Assembly (NCBI RefSeq): GCF_000971335.1
Contig: NZ_JZJL01000011.1
Location: 1 to 64,000 of the forward strand
Reading direction: 5' to 3'
Length of the DNA stretch: 64,000 bases
Origin: Chromobacterium vaccinii
GTDB lineage: Bacteria > Pseudomonadota > Gammaproteobacteria > Burkholderiales > Chromobacteriaceae
The notes under the pieces are model-generated. The model saw only the letters and a list, made by a program, of their open reading frames with translations, had not been told where the DNA came from and ran no database searches. Position numbers and translations under genes: made by a program. Positions within the stretch are counted from its first letter, which is position 1. Each line of letters opens with the position of its first letter. Below are positions 32,294 through 42,201 of this stretch, piece by piece.

Positions 32294-34786
32294 ATGTCAC
32301 ATAGCCTTACTTTGATCTGTCCGCTGCCCAATGGCATCCATGCCCGCCCCGCCAGCCGGATCGCGGAGTTCTGCGCCGGTTTCGGCGCCGCCATCCGCTG
32401 GCGCAACCAGCGCAACGGCCAATGGGCCGACGCCAAGAGCGTGCTCAGCCTGATAGCCGGGGACATCCTGTTCAACGACGTCGTCGATATCGAAATCGAC
32501 GGCGAGGGCGCTGCGCGGGTCGCGGACGAATTGGGCCGCTTCTTGAGGCAGACGCTGCCGTGCTGCGACGAGCCGGTGGCGGCGGCTCCCGCGGCCAGCC
32601 GGGCGTTGCCGCGAAGCCTGGCCGAACTCTCGCCGTCGCCATGTTTCGGCCAGCCGGCGGGCCAGGGCGTGGCGATTGGAGAGCTGTGCGTTCATCGCGG
32701 CTTCCGCATGCCGGAGCCGGCCGAGCTGCCCTTGTCCACGGACCGCGATGCCGATCTTGCCGCGCTGGCTGTGGCGCGCCGCACGCTGGCTGAGCAACTG
32801 CGGCAGCAGGCAGAGCACCAGGGCGGCGAGGCGGCGGGGGTGTCGCGCGCCCATCTGGCCATTCTGAGCGATCCGGATTTCCGCGCCCGGCTGGATGCCG
32901 CCGTGGCCGACGGCGCGGGTCCCGCGCGGGCGGTGGCGGTTGTGGTCGCCCATTACCGCGCGCAGTTGTCCAAGTCGGCCAGCGAATACCTGCGCGAGCG
33001 GGAGATGGATATCCGCGATGTCGGACGCCGGTTGCTGGAGGCGCTCGCGCCGGAAATCCAGCGGGCGGGGGAGGCATTGCCGGAAGCCGCGCTGCTATGG
33101 GCGGAGGATCTGGCGCCCAGCGAGCTGCTGGCGCTGGATAGGGACAAGGTCAAAGGCCTGCTGCTGGCGCGCGGCGGGTTGACCTCGCACACCATCATTC
33201 TGGCGCGGGCGTTTTCACTGCCGGTCTTGACCGGCGTGCAGCGGGCCGCCATCGCCGACGGCATCGGCCGGACCGCGGTGCTGGATGCAGGCTTGGGGGC
33301 CCTGTTCCAGAGCCCGGATACGGTCGTGCTCGATTACTATCGAGAAGAAGAGGCGCTGCTGGCTGCGCAGCGGCAACGATTGGCCAAGGCCAGCGGCGGC
33401 ATCGCCGCCAGCGCCGACGGCCATCGGCTGGAGCTGGCGGTGAACATCGCCTCCGCCGCTGAGGCGCAGCAGGGCTTCGCCCAGGGCGCGGACGGGGTGG
33501 GGCTGTTTCGCACGGAAATGCTGTTCATGGATGCCGACGAGCCGCCGGGCGAGGATGAACAATTCCAATGCTACGCCGAGGTGGTGAGGCTGGCGGCCGG
33601 CCGGCCGGTGATCATCCGAACCTTCGACATCGGCGGCGACAAGCCCGCGCGTTGCCTCCCCGCGCCGCAGGAGAGCAACCCCTTTCTCGGCTACCGCGCC
33701 ATCCGCATGTACCCGGACCAGGAGGCGGCGTTCCGCGCCCAGCTCCGGGCGATCTTGCGCGCCAGCGCGCTGGGGCCGGTCAAGGTCATGATCCCCATGG
33801 TCGCGACGCTGGGCGAAGCGCGCTGGGCCAGAAGGTTGCTGGAGGAGGAGCGCGCCGCGCTGGGAAGGGCGGAGCCGGTTCCACTCGGCATCATGCTGGA
33901 GGTGCCGTCGGTGCTGTTCCAACTGGACGCCTTCTGCCGCGAGGTAGACTTCTTCAGCGTGGGCAGCAACGACCTGACGCAGTATCTGTTCGCCGCCGAT
34001 CGGGACAACGAACGGGTGGGCAATCTGTACGACAGCCTGCACCCGGCTTTTCTGGCGGCGCTGAATCAGGCCGCGGCCACCATCCATCGACATGGGCGCT
34101 GGATAGGGCTGTGCGGCGAGGCCGCCGCCGCGCCGCACGCGTTGCCGTTGTTCCTGGGCATGGGACTGGACGAATTGAGCATGAGCGCGCCCTCGCTGCA
34201 GGAATGCCGGCGGCGTCTGCGCGAACTGGACGCCGACCGCTGCCGCGAGCTGCTGGGGCGGGCGCTGGCATGCGCAGACGGCGCGGAGGTGAGGGCGCTG
34301 GTGGCCGCAGCTGCGGCCCGGCCGGCGTTGCCGATGCTGACCGCCGACTGCCTGATGCCCGATGCCGCCTGGGGCAGCAAGGCGGCGGCGATCAAAGGCC
34401 TGGTGGACAGGCTGTGGCTGCTGGAGCGTTGCGATGACCGCTACGGCATGGAGGAGGACCTGTGGCTGCGCGAGCAGGCTTACTCCACCGGCCTGGGGCA
34501 TGGTTTCGCCATTCCTCATGCCAAGTCGGGGCATGTGCTGCATCCCACGCTGTGCTTGGCCCGATTGGCGCAACCGGTGGACTGGGGCGCCAGCGACGGG
34601 CAGCCGGTGGACATGGTGCTGCTGCTGGCTTTCAACGCGGCCGACGCCGGCGCCGCGCATTTGAAATTCTTCTCGCGGCTGGCCCGGCTGGTGATGCACG
34701 AGGATTTCCGCCAGGCGCTGCGCGCAGAGCGCGATCCCGAACGCTTGCTGGCGCTGCTGCGGGACAGACTGGAGGGCGCGGCATGA
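32294..34786 (+). CDS. PTS HPr-Enzyme I-EIIA fusion protein
   Basis: 830 aa, the same length and order as E. coli FryA/PtsA. Domain 1 (about 1-90) is HPr-like with His16 in GIHARPAS. Domain 2 (about 110-670) is Enzyme I with the phospho-histidine His299 in GGLTSHTIILAR and the PEP-site region FSVGSNDLTQYLFAADRDN. Domain 3 (about 685-830) is EIIA-Fru with His742 in GFAIPHAKSGH. One polypeptide thus carries phosphate from PEP to EIIB independently of general PtsHI. The start at 32294 is chosen because HPr begins there. Its stop overlaps the isomerase start. Confidence 0.94.
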   Translation: MSHSLTLICPLPNGIHARPASRIAEFCAGFGAAIRWRNQRNGQWADAKSVLSLIAGDILFNDVVDIEIDGEGAARVADELGRFLRQTLPCCDEPVAAAPAASRALPRSLAELSPSPCFGQPAGQGVAIGELCVHRGFRMPEPAELPLSTDRDADLAALAVARRTLAEQLRQQAEHQGGEAAGVSRAHLAILSDPDFRARLDAAVADGAGPARAVAVVVAHYRAQLSKSASEYLREREMDIRDVGRRLLEALAPEIQRAGEALPEAALLWAEDLAPSELLALDRDKVKGLLLARGGLTSHTIILARAFSLPVLTGVQRAAIADGIGRTAVLDAGLGALFQSPDTVVLDYYREEEALLAAQRQRLAKASGGIAASADGHRLELAVNIASAAEAQQGFAQGADGVGLFRTEMLFMDADEPPGEDEQFQCYAEVVRLAAGRPVIIRTFDIGGDKPARCLPAPQESNPFLGYRAIRMYPDQEAAFRAQLRAILRASALGPVKVMIPMVATLGEARWARRLLEEERAALGRAEPVPLGIMLEVPSVLFQLDAFCREVDFFSVGSNDLTQYLFAADRDNERVGNLYDSLHPAFLAALNQAAATIHRHGRWIGLCGEAAAAPHALPLFLGMGLDELSMSAPSLQECRRRLRELDADRCRELLGRALACADGAEVRALVAAAAARPALPMLTADCLMPDAAWGSKAAAIKGLVDRLWLLERCDDRYGMEEDLWLREQAYSTGLGHGFAIPHAKSGHVLHPTLCLARLAQPVDWGASDGQPVDMVLLLAFNAADAGAAHLKFFSRLARLVMHEDFRQALRAERDPERLLALLRDRLEGAA

Positions 34787-35979
34787 GCGCGTTTCCCATG
34801 CACGGGCTGGCCCAGCACTATGCCTGGGGCGGGCGTCGATTCATTCCCGGCATGCTGGGTCTGGACAACGCCGGACAACAGCATTTCGCCGAGTGGTGGC
34901 TGGGCGCGCACGAAGAGGCGCCATCGGTGATCGCGACGCCGCAGGGCCCGCAGCCGCTGCACTATGCCATTGCCCATCAGCCGCTAGCCTTTCTGGGCGA
35001 AGCGGTGATCCGCCGCCATGGCCCCCGGCTGCCTTTTCTGATGAAGGTGCTTGATGTGGATGCGCCCTTGTCGATCCAGGCGCATCCGGACGAGGCGCAG
35101 GCGAGGGAGGGCTTTGCCCGCGACAACGCCGCCGGACTGGCCCTGGGCGATCCGCGCCGCAATTATCGCGACTCCTACCCCAAACCGGAGATGATGGTGG
35201 CGCTGTCTCCGTTCTGGCTGTTGCATGGATTGCGGCCGGATGCGCAGATCGACGCGCTGTTGGCGCGCCAGCCGGAGTGGCAACCATTGCGTGAGCGGTT
35301 GGCGCGGGAAGGGGGCGCGGGGCTGCATCGCCATTTGCTTAGATTGCCGCAGGAGGAGATCACCGCGTTGCTGCGCCCGCTGTGGCGCAGGCTGACGGCG
35401 GACGGCGATGCCGGGCCGGATGATCCGGATCATTGGGCGCGGCGGCTGGTGGGCATTCGGACCGAGGACCGGGGCGTATTCGGCTGCTATTTGCTCAATC
35501 TGGTGGGGTTGAGGCCGGGCGAGGCCATCTTTCAGCCGGCGCGCTTGCCGCACGCCTATCTGCATGGCCGCAATATCGAGCTGATGGCCAATTCCGACAA
35601 TGTGCTGCGCGCCGGCCTCACCGACAAACCGGTGGATGTGGAAGCGTTGCTGGCGGTGATGGACGACGCGCCGGTCAGCCCCAGGGTGATGGCCGCGCCG
35701 GATGGCTGCGGGTTGAGAGCGTATCCGCGTTGCGGCGGGGATTATTTCGCGCTGGACCAGTTGCTGTTGGGCGAGGGTGAGGGCGCAGTGTGGCGCAGCG
35801 CAGGTCCGGAAGTGTTGCTGGTGGTGGACGGCAGCCTGAGCCTGCGGCATGCTGCTGGCGAGCTGGCGCTGGAACAGGGGCAGAGCGCCTTGCTGCAGCC
35901 CGGACTGACGTGCGAAGCGCGCGCCGGACGACTGGCGTTGGCTTATCGGGCGTTTTGCCCGCTGGCCGGCGGGTGGTAA
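34783..35979 (+). CDS. manA: Mannose-6-phosphate isomerase, type I
   Basis: 398 aa. Interconverts mannose-6-phosphate and fructose-6-phosphate. Zn-site motifs are visible: SIQAHPDEAQA (Gln and His), YRDSYPKPEMMVALSPF (Glu) and PHAYLHGRNIELMANSDN near the active site. It starts on the overlapping ATGA of the PTS fusion gene, so it is translated with it. Its place in the operon is the main argument that the PTS imports mannose. Confidence 0.94.
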   Translation: MSAFPMHGLAQHYAWGGRRFIPGMLGLDNAGQQHFAEWWLGAHEEAPSVIATPQGPQPLHYAIAHQPLAFLGEAVIRRHGPRLPFLMKVLDVDAPLSIQAHPDEAQAREGFARDNAAGLALGDPRRNYRDSYPKPEMMVALSPFWLLHGLRPDAQIDALLARQPEWQPLRERLAREGGAGLHRHLLRLPQEEITALLRPLWRRLTADGDAGPDDPDHWARRLVGIRTEDRGVFGCYLLNLVGLRPGEAIFQPARLPHAYLHGRNIELMANSDNVLRAGLTDKPVDVEALLAVMDDAPVSPRVMAAPDGCGLRAYPRCGGDYFALDQLLLGEGEGAVWRSAGPEVLLVVDGSLSLRHAAGELALEQGQSALLQPGLTCEARAGRLALAYRAFCPLAGGW

Positions 35980-36014
35980 GGTGGCGGATAGTTCAGATTG
36001 AGACCGGATAAGAC

Positions 36015-36833
36015 ATGGCGCCGCACCCGTCCTTTCGCCTGAGCTGGCCGTCCACGTTGGCGCGCTTGAGCCATGCGCCGGCTGGAAAACACATGCCGGC
36101 AGGCGCTTACCAGGTGCATTTTCCGCGCCTGGATCTGGTGCTGTCCAACCGCTATCACTACAGTCACGAAGGGGGCGAGAATGCTTGCCTGTCGGCGCAG
36201 GAAGCGCTTTTCATCCCGGCCGAGCACTGGACCTTGCCTAACTGGTGCGCCAACGGCGAGGTGCTGCACATCCTGTTCGACTACGCGCGGATAGGTTTCA
36301 GCCTGGTGCGATCCGGCCCGCAGGGCGTGATCAGCACCCACAAGGAAAGCATGGTGCTGGCTCAGCGCGGCAGCCTGAACGGCATGCTGGATGTGATGGC
36401 CGGCCTGTGCCGGGACGGCGCAGCCCCTGAGGCGCTGCGTTTTCAAGGCCAGGCGCTGCTGGCCTTGCTGCAGGCGCTATACGATGAGGCGCGCGACAGC
36501 CAGTGGCAGCAGGGCGGCAACCAGTTTCGCGCCATCTGCCTGTACATCAGCGAGCACCTGTACGCGCCGCTGACGCGCGAGGACGTGTCGCTGCGTTTCG
36601 GCATCTCCACCACCCACCTGTCCCGGCTGTTTCGCCAGCATCTGGGACACGGTTTCTGCGAATTTTTGGCTCATGCCCGGCTGGACCTGGCCAAGGCCTT
36701 GTTGCGCCAGGGCCAGCTGCCGCTGAGCGCAGTCGCCGCCCGCTGCGGCTACGTCGATGTCAATTATTTTCATCGAGTCTTCAAGCAGCGTTTCGCGATA
36801 ACGCCCTGCGCGTATCGACGGGAATTCGCCTGA
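36015..36833 (+). CDS. AraC-family regulator of the PTS operon
   Basis: 272 aa. The N-terminal part (about 1-150) is a cupin-like sensing domain. The C-terminal 100 residues carry two helix-turn-helix units: LTREDVSLRFGISTTHLSRLFRQHLG and LSAVAARCGYVDVNYFHRVFKQRFAITPCAYRRE, typical of AraC/XylS. It follows manA by 35 bases in the same direction and is the likely activator of the operon. The sensed ligand is unknown. Confidence 0.92.
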   Translation: MAPHPSFRLSWPSTLARLSHAPAGKHMPAGAYQVHFPRLDLVLSNRYHYSHEGGENACLSAQEALFIPAEHWTLPNWCANGEVLHILFDYARIGFSLVRSGPQGVISTHKESMVLAQRGSLNGMLDVMAGLCRDGAAPEALRFQGQALLALLQALYDEARDSQWQQGGNQFRAICLYISEHLYAPLTREDVSLRFGISTTHLSRLFRQHLGHGFCEFLAHARLDLAKALLRQGQLPLSAVAARCGYVDVNYFHRVFKQRFAITPCAYRREFA

Positions 36834-36870
36834 GGCCATTGCTTGGGATCGGGCCGCAGCGGGTTGGATA

Positions 36871-38607
36871 TCAGGCATCAGGCGCGATTTCCAGTTGATC
36901 CGGCGACAGGATGGGCTGGCCGGGTTCGTCCAGTTTCACGTTGAGGATGCGCAGCGCCTCGCCGGCGACGCGCGCGAAAATCGGGGCCGCCACCGCGCCG
37001 CCGTAGTATTTTCCCGCGCTTGGCTCGTCCACGGTCACCGCGACGATGACGCGCGGATGCTGGCCAGGGGCGAAGCCAATGAAGGAAGCGCGGTGCTTGT
37101 CGGCCACGTAGCGGCCCTCGATCAGCTTGCGCGCAGTGCCGGGCTTGCCGCCCATGCTGTAGCCGGGCACGCGCGCAGCCAGCGCGCCGCCGCCCTGTCG
37201 ACTGTTGGCGACCAGCAATTCGCGCATGGTCGCAGCGATGCGTTCATCGATGACTCTCTGTGCCGGCGTGGATGTTTCCCGGGAATGAAGCGATACCGGC
37301 AGCAGCAATCCACCGGTAGTGAAGACCGTGTAGGCGCGGGCCAGATGCAGCAGGCTGCCGGAGATGCCGTAGCCGAACGACATCGTCGCCTGGTCTATCG
37401 GACGCCATTTCCTCCAGTCGCGCAGCGTGCCCCTGGCCTCTCCCGGGAAGCCCGTCCCGGGCGCCTTGCCGAATCCCAAGTCGTTGTAGAAATGCCAGAA
37501 CCGCTCTGGTTTGGACATCAGGGCCAGTTTGCTGGTGCCGACATTGGAGGATTTTTGCAGGATGCCCAGCATGTCGAGGCTGGCGCGCGGCGCCACGTCC
37601 CGGACCAGGGCGGGCCCTATCTTGTAGCTTTGCGTATCCAGCACCGTTTGCGGCGTGACATGGCCGTCTTGCAGCGCCAGAGCCATCGCGAACGGTTTCA
37701 TTACCGACCCCGCTTCAAACGCGTCCACCATGCCCCGGTTGCGCATGGCCTCAGGCTGCGCCGATCGGCGATTGTTGGGATTGAACGTAGGGTAGTTGGC
37801 GGCGGCCAGCAACTCGCCGTTTTGCGCGTCCAACACGATTACGCTGCCGGATCTGGCCTTGTGCTCCGCCACGGCAAACGCTATCGCCTTGTGCGCCTGA
37901 TACTGGATGCGGGCGTCGATGGTCAGAGCGACAGTCTGGCCGTCCGTCGGGAGCTGGATGCGGGAGGCGTCCGCTATGATCTGGCCGCGCAGGTCTTTCA
38001 GCACCTGCCGCGTCCCATCCTTGCCGGCGAGCTTGCGCTCCAGGCTCAGTTCGATTCCCTCTTGCCCTTTGCCGTCGGCATCGGTCAAGCCCACCAGATG
38101 GGCGGCCGCGTCGCCTGCAGGGTAAAAGCGCATGTACTCGGAATCGGAAAAAATGCCTGGAATGCGCAACGCCATGATCTTGCCTGCCGTGTGTGGGTCG
38201 AGCCGCCGCTTCAGGTAGACAAAGTCGCGGCCGTCGCCGGTGAGTTTGCGGCGCAGCGACTCCGGGGAAAGGTCCAGCAACTCGGCCAGATCGCGCAACT
38301 GCGAGGTAGCCAGAGCGGGAAGCATCTCCGGACTGGCCCAAATATTTTTCACCGGGCTGCTGGAAGCCAGCAGCCGGCCGTGACGGTCGACGATGGCGCC
38401 GCGGCCGGCTTCCAGCGTCAGCGTGCGCAAGAAACGGATTTCTCCCTGCTTTTGCAGAAAATCCTGTTGAACGAATTGCAGGTAGGCTGCGCGAAGCAAC
38501 AGCGTGATGAGGCCAAGGCCAAGCAGGCCGGCGACCATGCGGGCGCGGAAAGTCGACATTTTCGCGCCGACGCGCGTCGAAGAGGGCTGGCGATGACGGA
38601 CGGGCAT
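36871..38607 (-). CDS. FtsI/PBP2-like D,D-transpeptidase with altered KTG motif
   Basis: 578 aa class B penicillin-binding protein. One N-terminal membrane anchor (about residues 20-40), a dimerisation region starting RGAIVDRHGRLLA, then the transpeptidase domain with Ser301-Val-Met-Lys (SxxK) and SSN in LQKSSNVG. The third motif, normally KTG, reads Lys488-Pro489-Gly490 (GGKPGTARK). The C-terminus resembles gonococcal PBP2. It lies outside a dcw cluster and is alone, so it is probably a paralogue of the division enzyme. Start 38607 is chosen; an in-frame upstream extension is poorly supported. Confidence 0.88.
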   Translation of the reverse strand: MPVRHRQPSSTRVGAKMSTFRARMVAGLLGLGLITLLLRAAYLQFVQQDFLQKQGEIRFLRTLTLEAGRGAIVDRHGRLLASSSPVKNIWASPEMLPALATSQLRDLAELLDLSPESLRRKLTGDGRDFVYLKRRLDPHTAGKIMALRIPGIFSDSEYMRFYPAGDAAAHLVGLTDADGKGQEGIELSLERKLAGKDGTRQVLKDLRGQIIADASRIQLPTDGQTVALTIDARIQYQAHKAIAFAVAEHKARSGSVIVLDAQNGELLAAANYPTFNPNNRRSAQPEAMRNRGMVDAFEAGSVMKPFAMALALQDGHVTPQTVLDTQSYKIGPALVRDVAPRASLDMLGILQKSSNVGTSKLALMSKPERFWHFYNDLGFGKAPGTGFPGEARGTLRDWRKWRPIDQATMSFGYGISGSLLHLARAYTVFTTGGLLLPVSLHSRETSTPAQRVIDERIAATMRELLVANSRQGGGALAARVPGYSMGGKPGTARKLIEGRYVADKHRASFIGFAPGQHPRVIVAVTVDEPSAGKYYGGAVAAPIFARVAGEALRILNVKLDEPGQPILSPDQLEIAPDA

Positions 38608-38786
38608 GCCGCGGATACCTTTAGCCTTGCTGGGAGTGAATCTCCGGATGCTAGGCGAGGCAGGGGGCGGCGTAAACGCGGCTTTCTGTAACGAATGTAA
38701 CGGAGGGGCTCGTGATGAAGAGCCTGTATGGACAAGCGACGGGACAGCTCCAGCTTGCCTGGGGCTGGCGTTGAGAGGAGCAATAA

Positions 38787-38813
38787 AAAAAGCCATTTTG
38801 AAAATGGCTTTTT
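38787..38813 (-). terminator. Terminator of tRNA-Ser
   Basis: AAAAAGCCATTT and AAATGGCTTTTT form a near-continuous stem with a short loop. On the minus strand a run of T residues follows. It lies a few bases from the tRNA 3' end. Confidence 0.9.
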
Positions 38814-38815
38814 AT

Positions 38816-38905
<90 letters not shown>

Positions 38906-38951
38906 GCATTCGGTATGAGGCGGCAATTCTAGCGAGAATCGCCGCGCTTGG

Positions 38952-40622
38952 CTAGAGGGCGGCGGCGTTGGAGGCCAACATTTCCGCCGCGTGCTCGCGC
39001 GTGGTCTGGGTGAGCTCGACGCCGCCCAGCATGCGGGCGATTTCCAGCACCCGCTGCTCGGCGTCAAGCGGGGCGATGTTGCTGAGCACCTGGCCCTTGC
39101 GCTCGCGCTTGCTGACTTGCCAGTGGTGTTTGCCGCAGGACGCCACCTGGGGTAGGTGGGTGATGCACAGCACTTGGTAGCGCTGGCCCAGGTCGCGCAG
39201 CATGTGGCCGATCACTTCGGCCACGCGGCCGCCTATGCCCACGTCCACTTCGTCGAAGATCAGCGTGGGCACGCTGGCAACCTGGCTGATCACCACCTGC
39301 ATCGCCAGGCTGATGCGGGACAGCTCGCCGCCGGAAGCCACTTTGGCCAGCGGGCGCAGGCTGGTGCCGGCATTGGCGGCCACCAGGTATTCGATCGACT
39401 CCATGCCGTGCGCGCCGGGTTCGGCCAACGCGGACAGCTCGATGGCGAAGCGGGCGCCGCCCATCGCGAGGCGGCCCATTTCGCCGGAGATGCGTTCGGA
39501 CAGCTCGCTGGCGGCCTGGCGGCGCTTGCCTGATAGGGCTTCCGCCAGCGCGCGGTAGCGGGCCAGGCTGGCGGCCTCGGCCACGCTCAGCGCTTCCACG
39601 TCCACGCTGGCTTCCAGCGCGGACAGCTGCTGCTGCCAGTCGGCCAGCTTGTCGGACAGGTCTGCCGGCTGCACGCGATATTTGCGCGCGGTGCTCATCA
39701 AGAGGTCCAGCCGGCGCTCCATTTCCACCAGCTGGTTCGCGTCCTGGTCGATGTCGCTGGCGTAGTCGCGCAGGCTGTACACCACCTCGCGCAGCTCGGC
39801 GTCCACCGAGTCCAGCAGCGACAGGGTGTCGGACAGGCGCGGGTCCAGGTTGGACAGCTTGGACAGCCGGGTCTGCACGTGGGCGAGTTGGGACAGGCAG
39901 CTGTCGTCGTTCTCGGACAGCACATCCACCGCCTGCTGCGCGCTCTGCACCAGTTCGGCGGAGTTGGCCAGCCGGGTGTGGCTCTGGCTCAGCGTGGTCC
40001 ATTCGTCGGGCAGCAGATTGAGTTCGGTCAATTCGCCGATCTGCCAGGTGAGCCGTTCGCGCTCCACTTCGGATTCGCGAGACATCCGCTCGGCGTCCTG
40101 CCGCGCCTGACGGGCCGCTTGCCATTCCTGCCAGGCCTTGTTGGCGTCGCGCGCCAGCGTGGTGGAGCCGGCATAGGCGTCCAGCAGCTGGCGCTGGGTC
40201 TCGCTCTTCATCAGCGACTGGTGCGCGTGCTGGCCATGGATGTCCACCAGAAACTCGCCCAGCGATTTCAACTGGGCCAGCGTGGCGGCTTGGCCGTTGA
40301 CGAAGCTCTTGGAACGGCCGCCGCGGTCTATCAGCCGGCGCAGCAGCAGCACGCCCTCGTCGCCGGACAGTTCGTTGTCCGCCAGCCAGGCGTCGACTTC
40401 GGGACGGTTGGCGGTGGAGAACTCGGCGGTGATCTCGGCGCGCTCGGCGCCTTCGCGCACCTGGGCGCCGTCGGCGCGGTCGCCCAGCAGCAGGCCCAGC
40501 GCGTCCAGCATGATGGATTTGCCGGCGCCGGTCTCGCCGGTGAGCACGGTGAAACCGTCGGAAAAGTCCAGCGCGATGCTGTCGACGATGACGAAATCTT
40601 TGACGGTCAGCGAGAGAAGCAT
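38952..40622 (-). CDS. recN: DNA repair protein RecN
   Basis: 556 aa SMC-like ATPase for double-strand break repair. Walker A is GETGAGKS near residue 35 and Walker B LIFDEVDVGIGG near residue 465, with a coiled coil between. The signature loop is LAKVASGGELSRISLAMQ. It begins 19 bases after nadK and is likely cotranscribed with it. I saw no copy of the umuDC-type palindrome nor a LexA box before nadK or recN. The length matches E. coli RecN. Confidence 0.97.
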   Translation of the reverse strand: MLLSLTVKDFVIVDSIALDFSDGFTVLTGETGAGKSIMLDALGLLLGDRADGAQVREGAERAEITAEFSTANRPEVDAWLADNELSGDEGVLLLRRLIDRGGRSKSFVNGQAATLAQLKSLGEFLVDIHGQHAHQSLMKSETQRQLLDAYAGSTTLARDANKAWQEWQAARQARQDAERMSRESEVERERLTWQIGELTELNLLPDEWTTLSQSHTRLANSAELVQSAQQAVDVLSENDDSCLSQLAHVQTRLSKLSNLDPRLSDTLSLLDSVDAELREVVYSLRDYASDIDQDANQLVEMERRLDLLMSTARKYRVQPADLSDKLADWQQQLSALEASVDVEALSVAEAASLARYRALAEALSGKRRQAASELSERISGEMGRLAMGGARFAIELSALAEPGAHGMESIEYLVAANAGTSLRPLAKVASGGELSRISLAMQVVISQVASVPTLIFDEVDVGIGGRVAEVIGHMLRDLGQRYQVLCITHLPQVASCGKHHWQVSKRERKGQVLSNIAPLDAEQRVLEIARMLGGVELTQTTREHAAEMLASNAAAL

Positions 40623-40641
40623 GGTGTGTGGTCGTTTCCGG

Positions 40642-41517
40642 TTAGATCAGGCGCTCGCCCCAGTGCAGCTTGTGGCGCAGCATGTCGTAGTAGTTGTAAC
40701 CCTCGGGATGCAGGATGCGCAGCGGGTTGCGGTAGCGGCGGATCAGCACCCGGTCCATTTCCATCAGGTCGCAGTGCAGTTGGCCGTCGAAGTGCACGCG
40801 CGCGTCCAGCCCGCGGGTCAGCATGAATTCCACCTCGCAGGAATCGTTGACGGCGATCGGCCGGTTGGACAGCGACTGCGGGCAGATCGGCACCAGAGCG
40901 ATGGCCTGCAGCGTGGGGTGCAGGATGGGGCCGCCAGAGGCCAGCGCGTAGGCGGTGGAACCGGTGGGGGTGGATACGATCAGGCCGTCCGAGCGCTGGC
41001 TGTAGACGAACTGGTTGTCGATGAAGATTTCGAATTCGATCATCGAACCCACCGCGCCGCGGCTGAACACCACGTCGTTGAAGGCCAGCGCGCCGGCGAC
41101 TTCGGCGTCTTCGCGGACGACGGAGGCTTGAAGCAGAATGCGGTCTTCCGGCACGAATTTGCCGTGCAGGATGGCGTCCACCGAATCCAGCATCTCGTGC
41201 AGGGGGATGTCGGTCATGAAGCCCAGCCGGCCCTGGTTGATGCCGACCAGCGGCACGCGGTACGGCGCCAGCAGGCGGGCGATGGAGAGCATGGTGCCGT
41301 CGCCGCCCAGCACGATGCAGAGATCGGCCAGCTTGCCCATGTCGGTGCGGTCTATCAGCGGATAACCGTTGGCTTCGGCCGGCGTGACGCTTTCCTTGTC
41401 GATCAGCACCGTGGCGCCGCCGCCGGCCAGGTGATCGGCCAGCTGCATCAGCGCGGGAGTGATGCCGGGCTTGCTGTGGCGCGCCACCAGGCAGATGTGT
41501 TTGAACAATCTTTCCAT
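40642..41517 (-). CDS. nadK: NAD kinase
   Basis: 291 aa. Phosphorylates NAD to NADP. GGDGTML is the ATP/NAD-binding motif, followed by INQGRLGFMTDI and the NE/D-type sugar site FNDVVFSRG; STPTGSTAYALASGGPI is the conserved Gly-rich loop. Starts nine bases after the response-regulator stop and precedes recN by 19, so all may lie on one transcript. Confidence 0.97.
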   Translation of the reverse strand: MERLFKHICLVARHSKPGITPALMQLADHLAGGGATVLIDKESVTPAEANGYPLIDRTDMGKLADLCIVLGGDGTMLSIARLLAPYRVPLVGINQGRLGFMTDIPLHEMLDSVDAILHGKFVPEDRILLQASVVREDAEVAGALAFNDVVFSRGAVGSMIEFEIFIDNQFVYSQRSDGLIVSTPTGSTAYALASGGPILHPTLQAIALVPICPQSLSNRPIAVNDSCEVEFMLTRGLDARVHFDGQLHCDLMEMDRVLIRRYRNPLRILHPEGYNYYDMLRHKLHWGERLI

Positions 41518-41526
41518 GCGGCGATT

Positions 41527-42201
41527 CTACTGGTTTGGCGGGAATTCGTTGAGCAAAATCTCTTCGTCTATCCGTTGCTTCTTGCCGGTGGCTTCCAGCG
41601 CCTTCAAATAGAAGCGGACCAGGTCGGCCAGCGAGTCCACGCCCAGCTTGCTGAACAGATTGGCGCGGTGCACTTCGATGGTGCGCGGCGACAGGTCCAG
41701 TTCGCGCGCGATTTCCTTGCTGGACAGGCCGTCGGCCACCAGTTCCAGCACTTCGCGCTCGCGGCCGCTGATGCGGGCCAGCTGGCTCATCACTTCCTGG
41801 GTTTCCTCCTCCTGCTGGTGCTGCTGGATGCTGATGCGTATGCCGCGGCGCAGGCTGGCGATCAGGCGGTTCTGGTCTATCGGTTTGGTCAGGAAATCGA
41901 TGGCACCGGTCTGGAAGGCGCGGCGGCACTGCTCGATGTCGCCATGGCCGGTGATGAACACGATGGGGATGTTGATGTCGCGCTCCATCAATTGCTGTTG
42001 CAACGCGAGGCCGGTGATCTGCGGCATGCGGATATCCAGCACCAGGCAGCAGATCTGGTTGCCCTGATAGCCGTCCAGAAACTCCATCGCATTGGGGAAG
42101 GCGACGGTTTTCATGCCCTGGGCGGTGATCAGCATGGCCAGAGAGTCCAGCACGGCAGGGTCGTCGTCGACGATGAATACGGTAGGGGTCGTGTTTTGCA
42201 T
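41527..42201 (-). CDS. LuxR/FixJ-type response regulator
   Basis: 224 aa. Receiver domain with acidic pocket FIVDDDPAV, phosphorylated Asp56 in LVLDIRMP, and Lys in FLTKPID. The C-terminal helix-turn-helix is LSSKEIARELDLSPRTIEVHRANLFSKLGV, as in FixJ/TtrR. The start at 42201 overlaps the kinase stop by one base (TGATG). It is surely the partner of the upstream kinase. Target genes unknown. Confidence 0.95.
   Translation of the reverse strand: MQNTTPTVFIVDDDPAVLDSLAMLITAQGMKTVAFPNAMEFLDGYQGNQICCLVLDIRMPQITGLALQQQLMERDINIPIVFITGHGDIEQCRRAFQTGAIDFLTKPIDQNRLIASLRRGIRISIQQHQQEEETQEVMSQLARISGREREVLELVADGLSSKEIARELDLSPRTIEVHRANLFSKLGVDSLADLVRFYLKALEATGKKQRIDEEILLNEFPPNQ

Noticed and set aside
38600-38796. 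Longer start for the PBP gene
   Set aside because: The added residues are low in conservation and lack a ribosome site; the membrane anchor comes after 38607.
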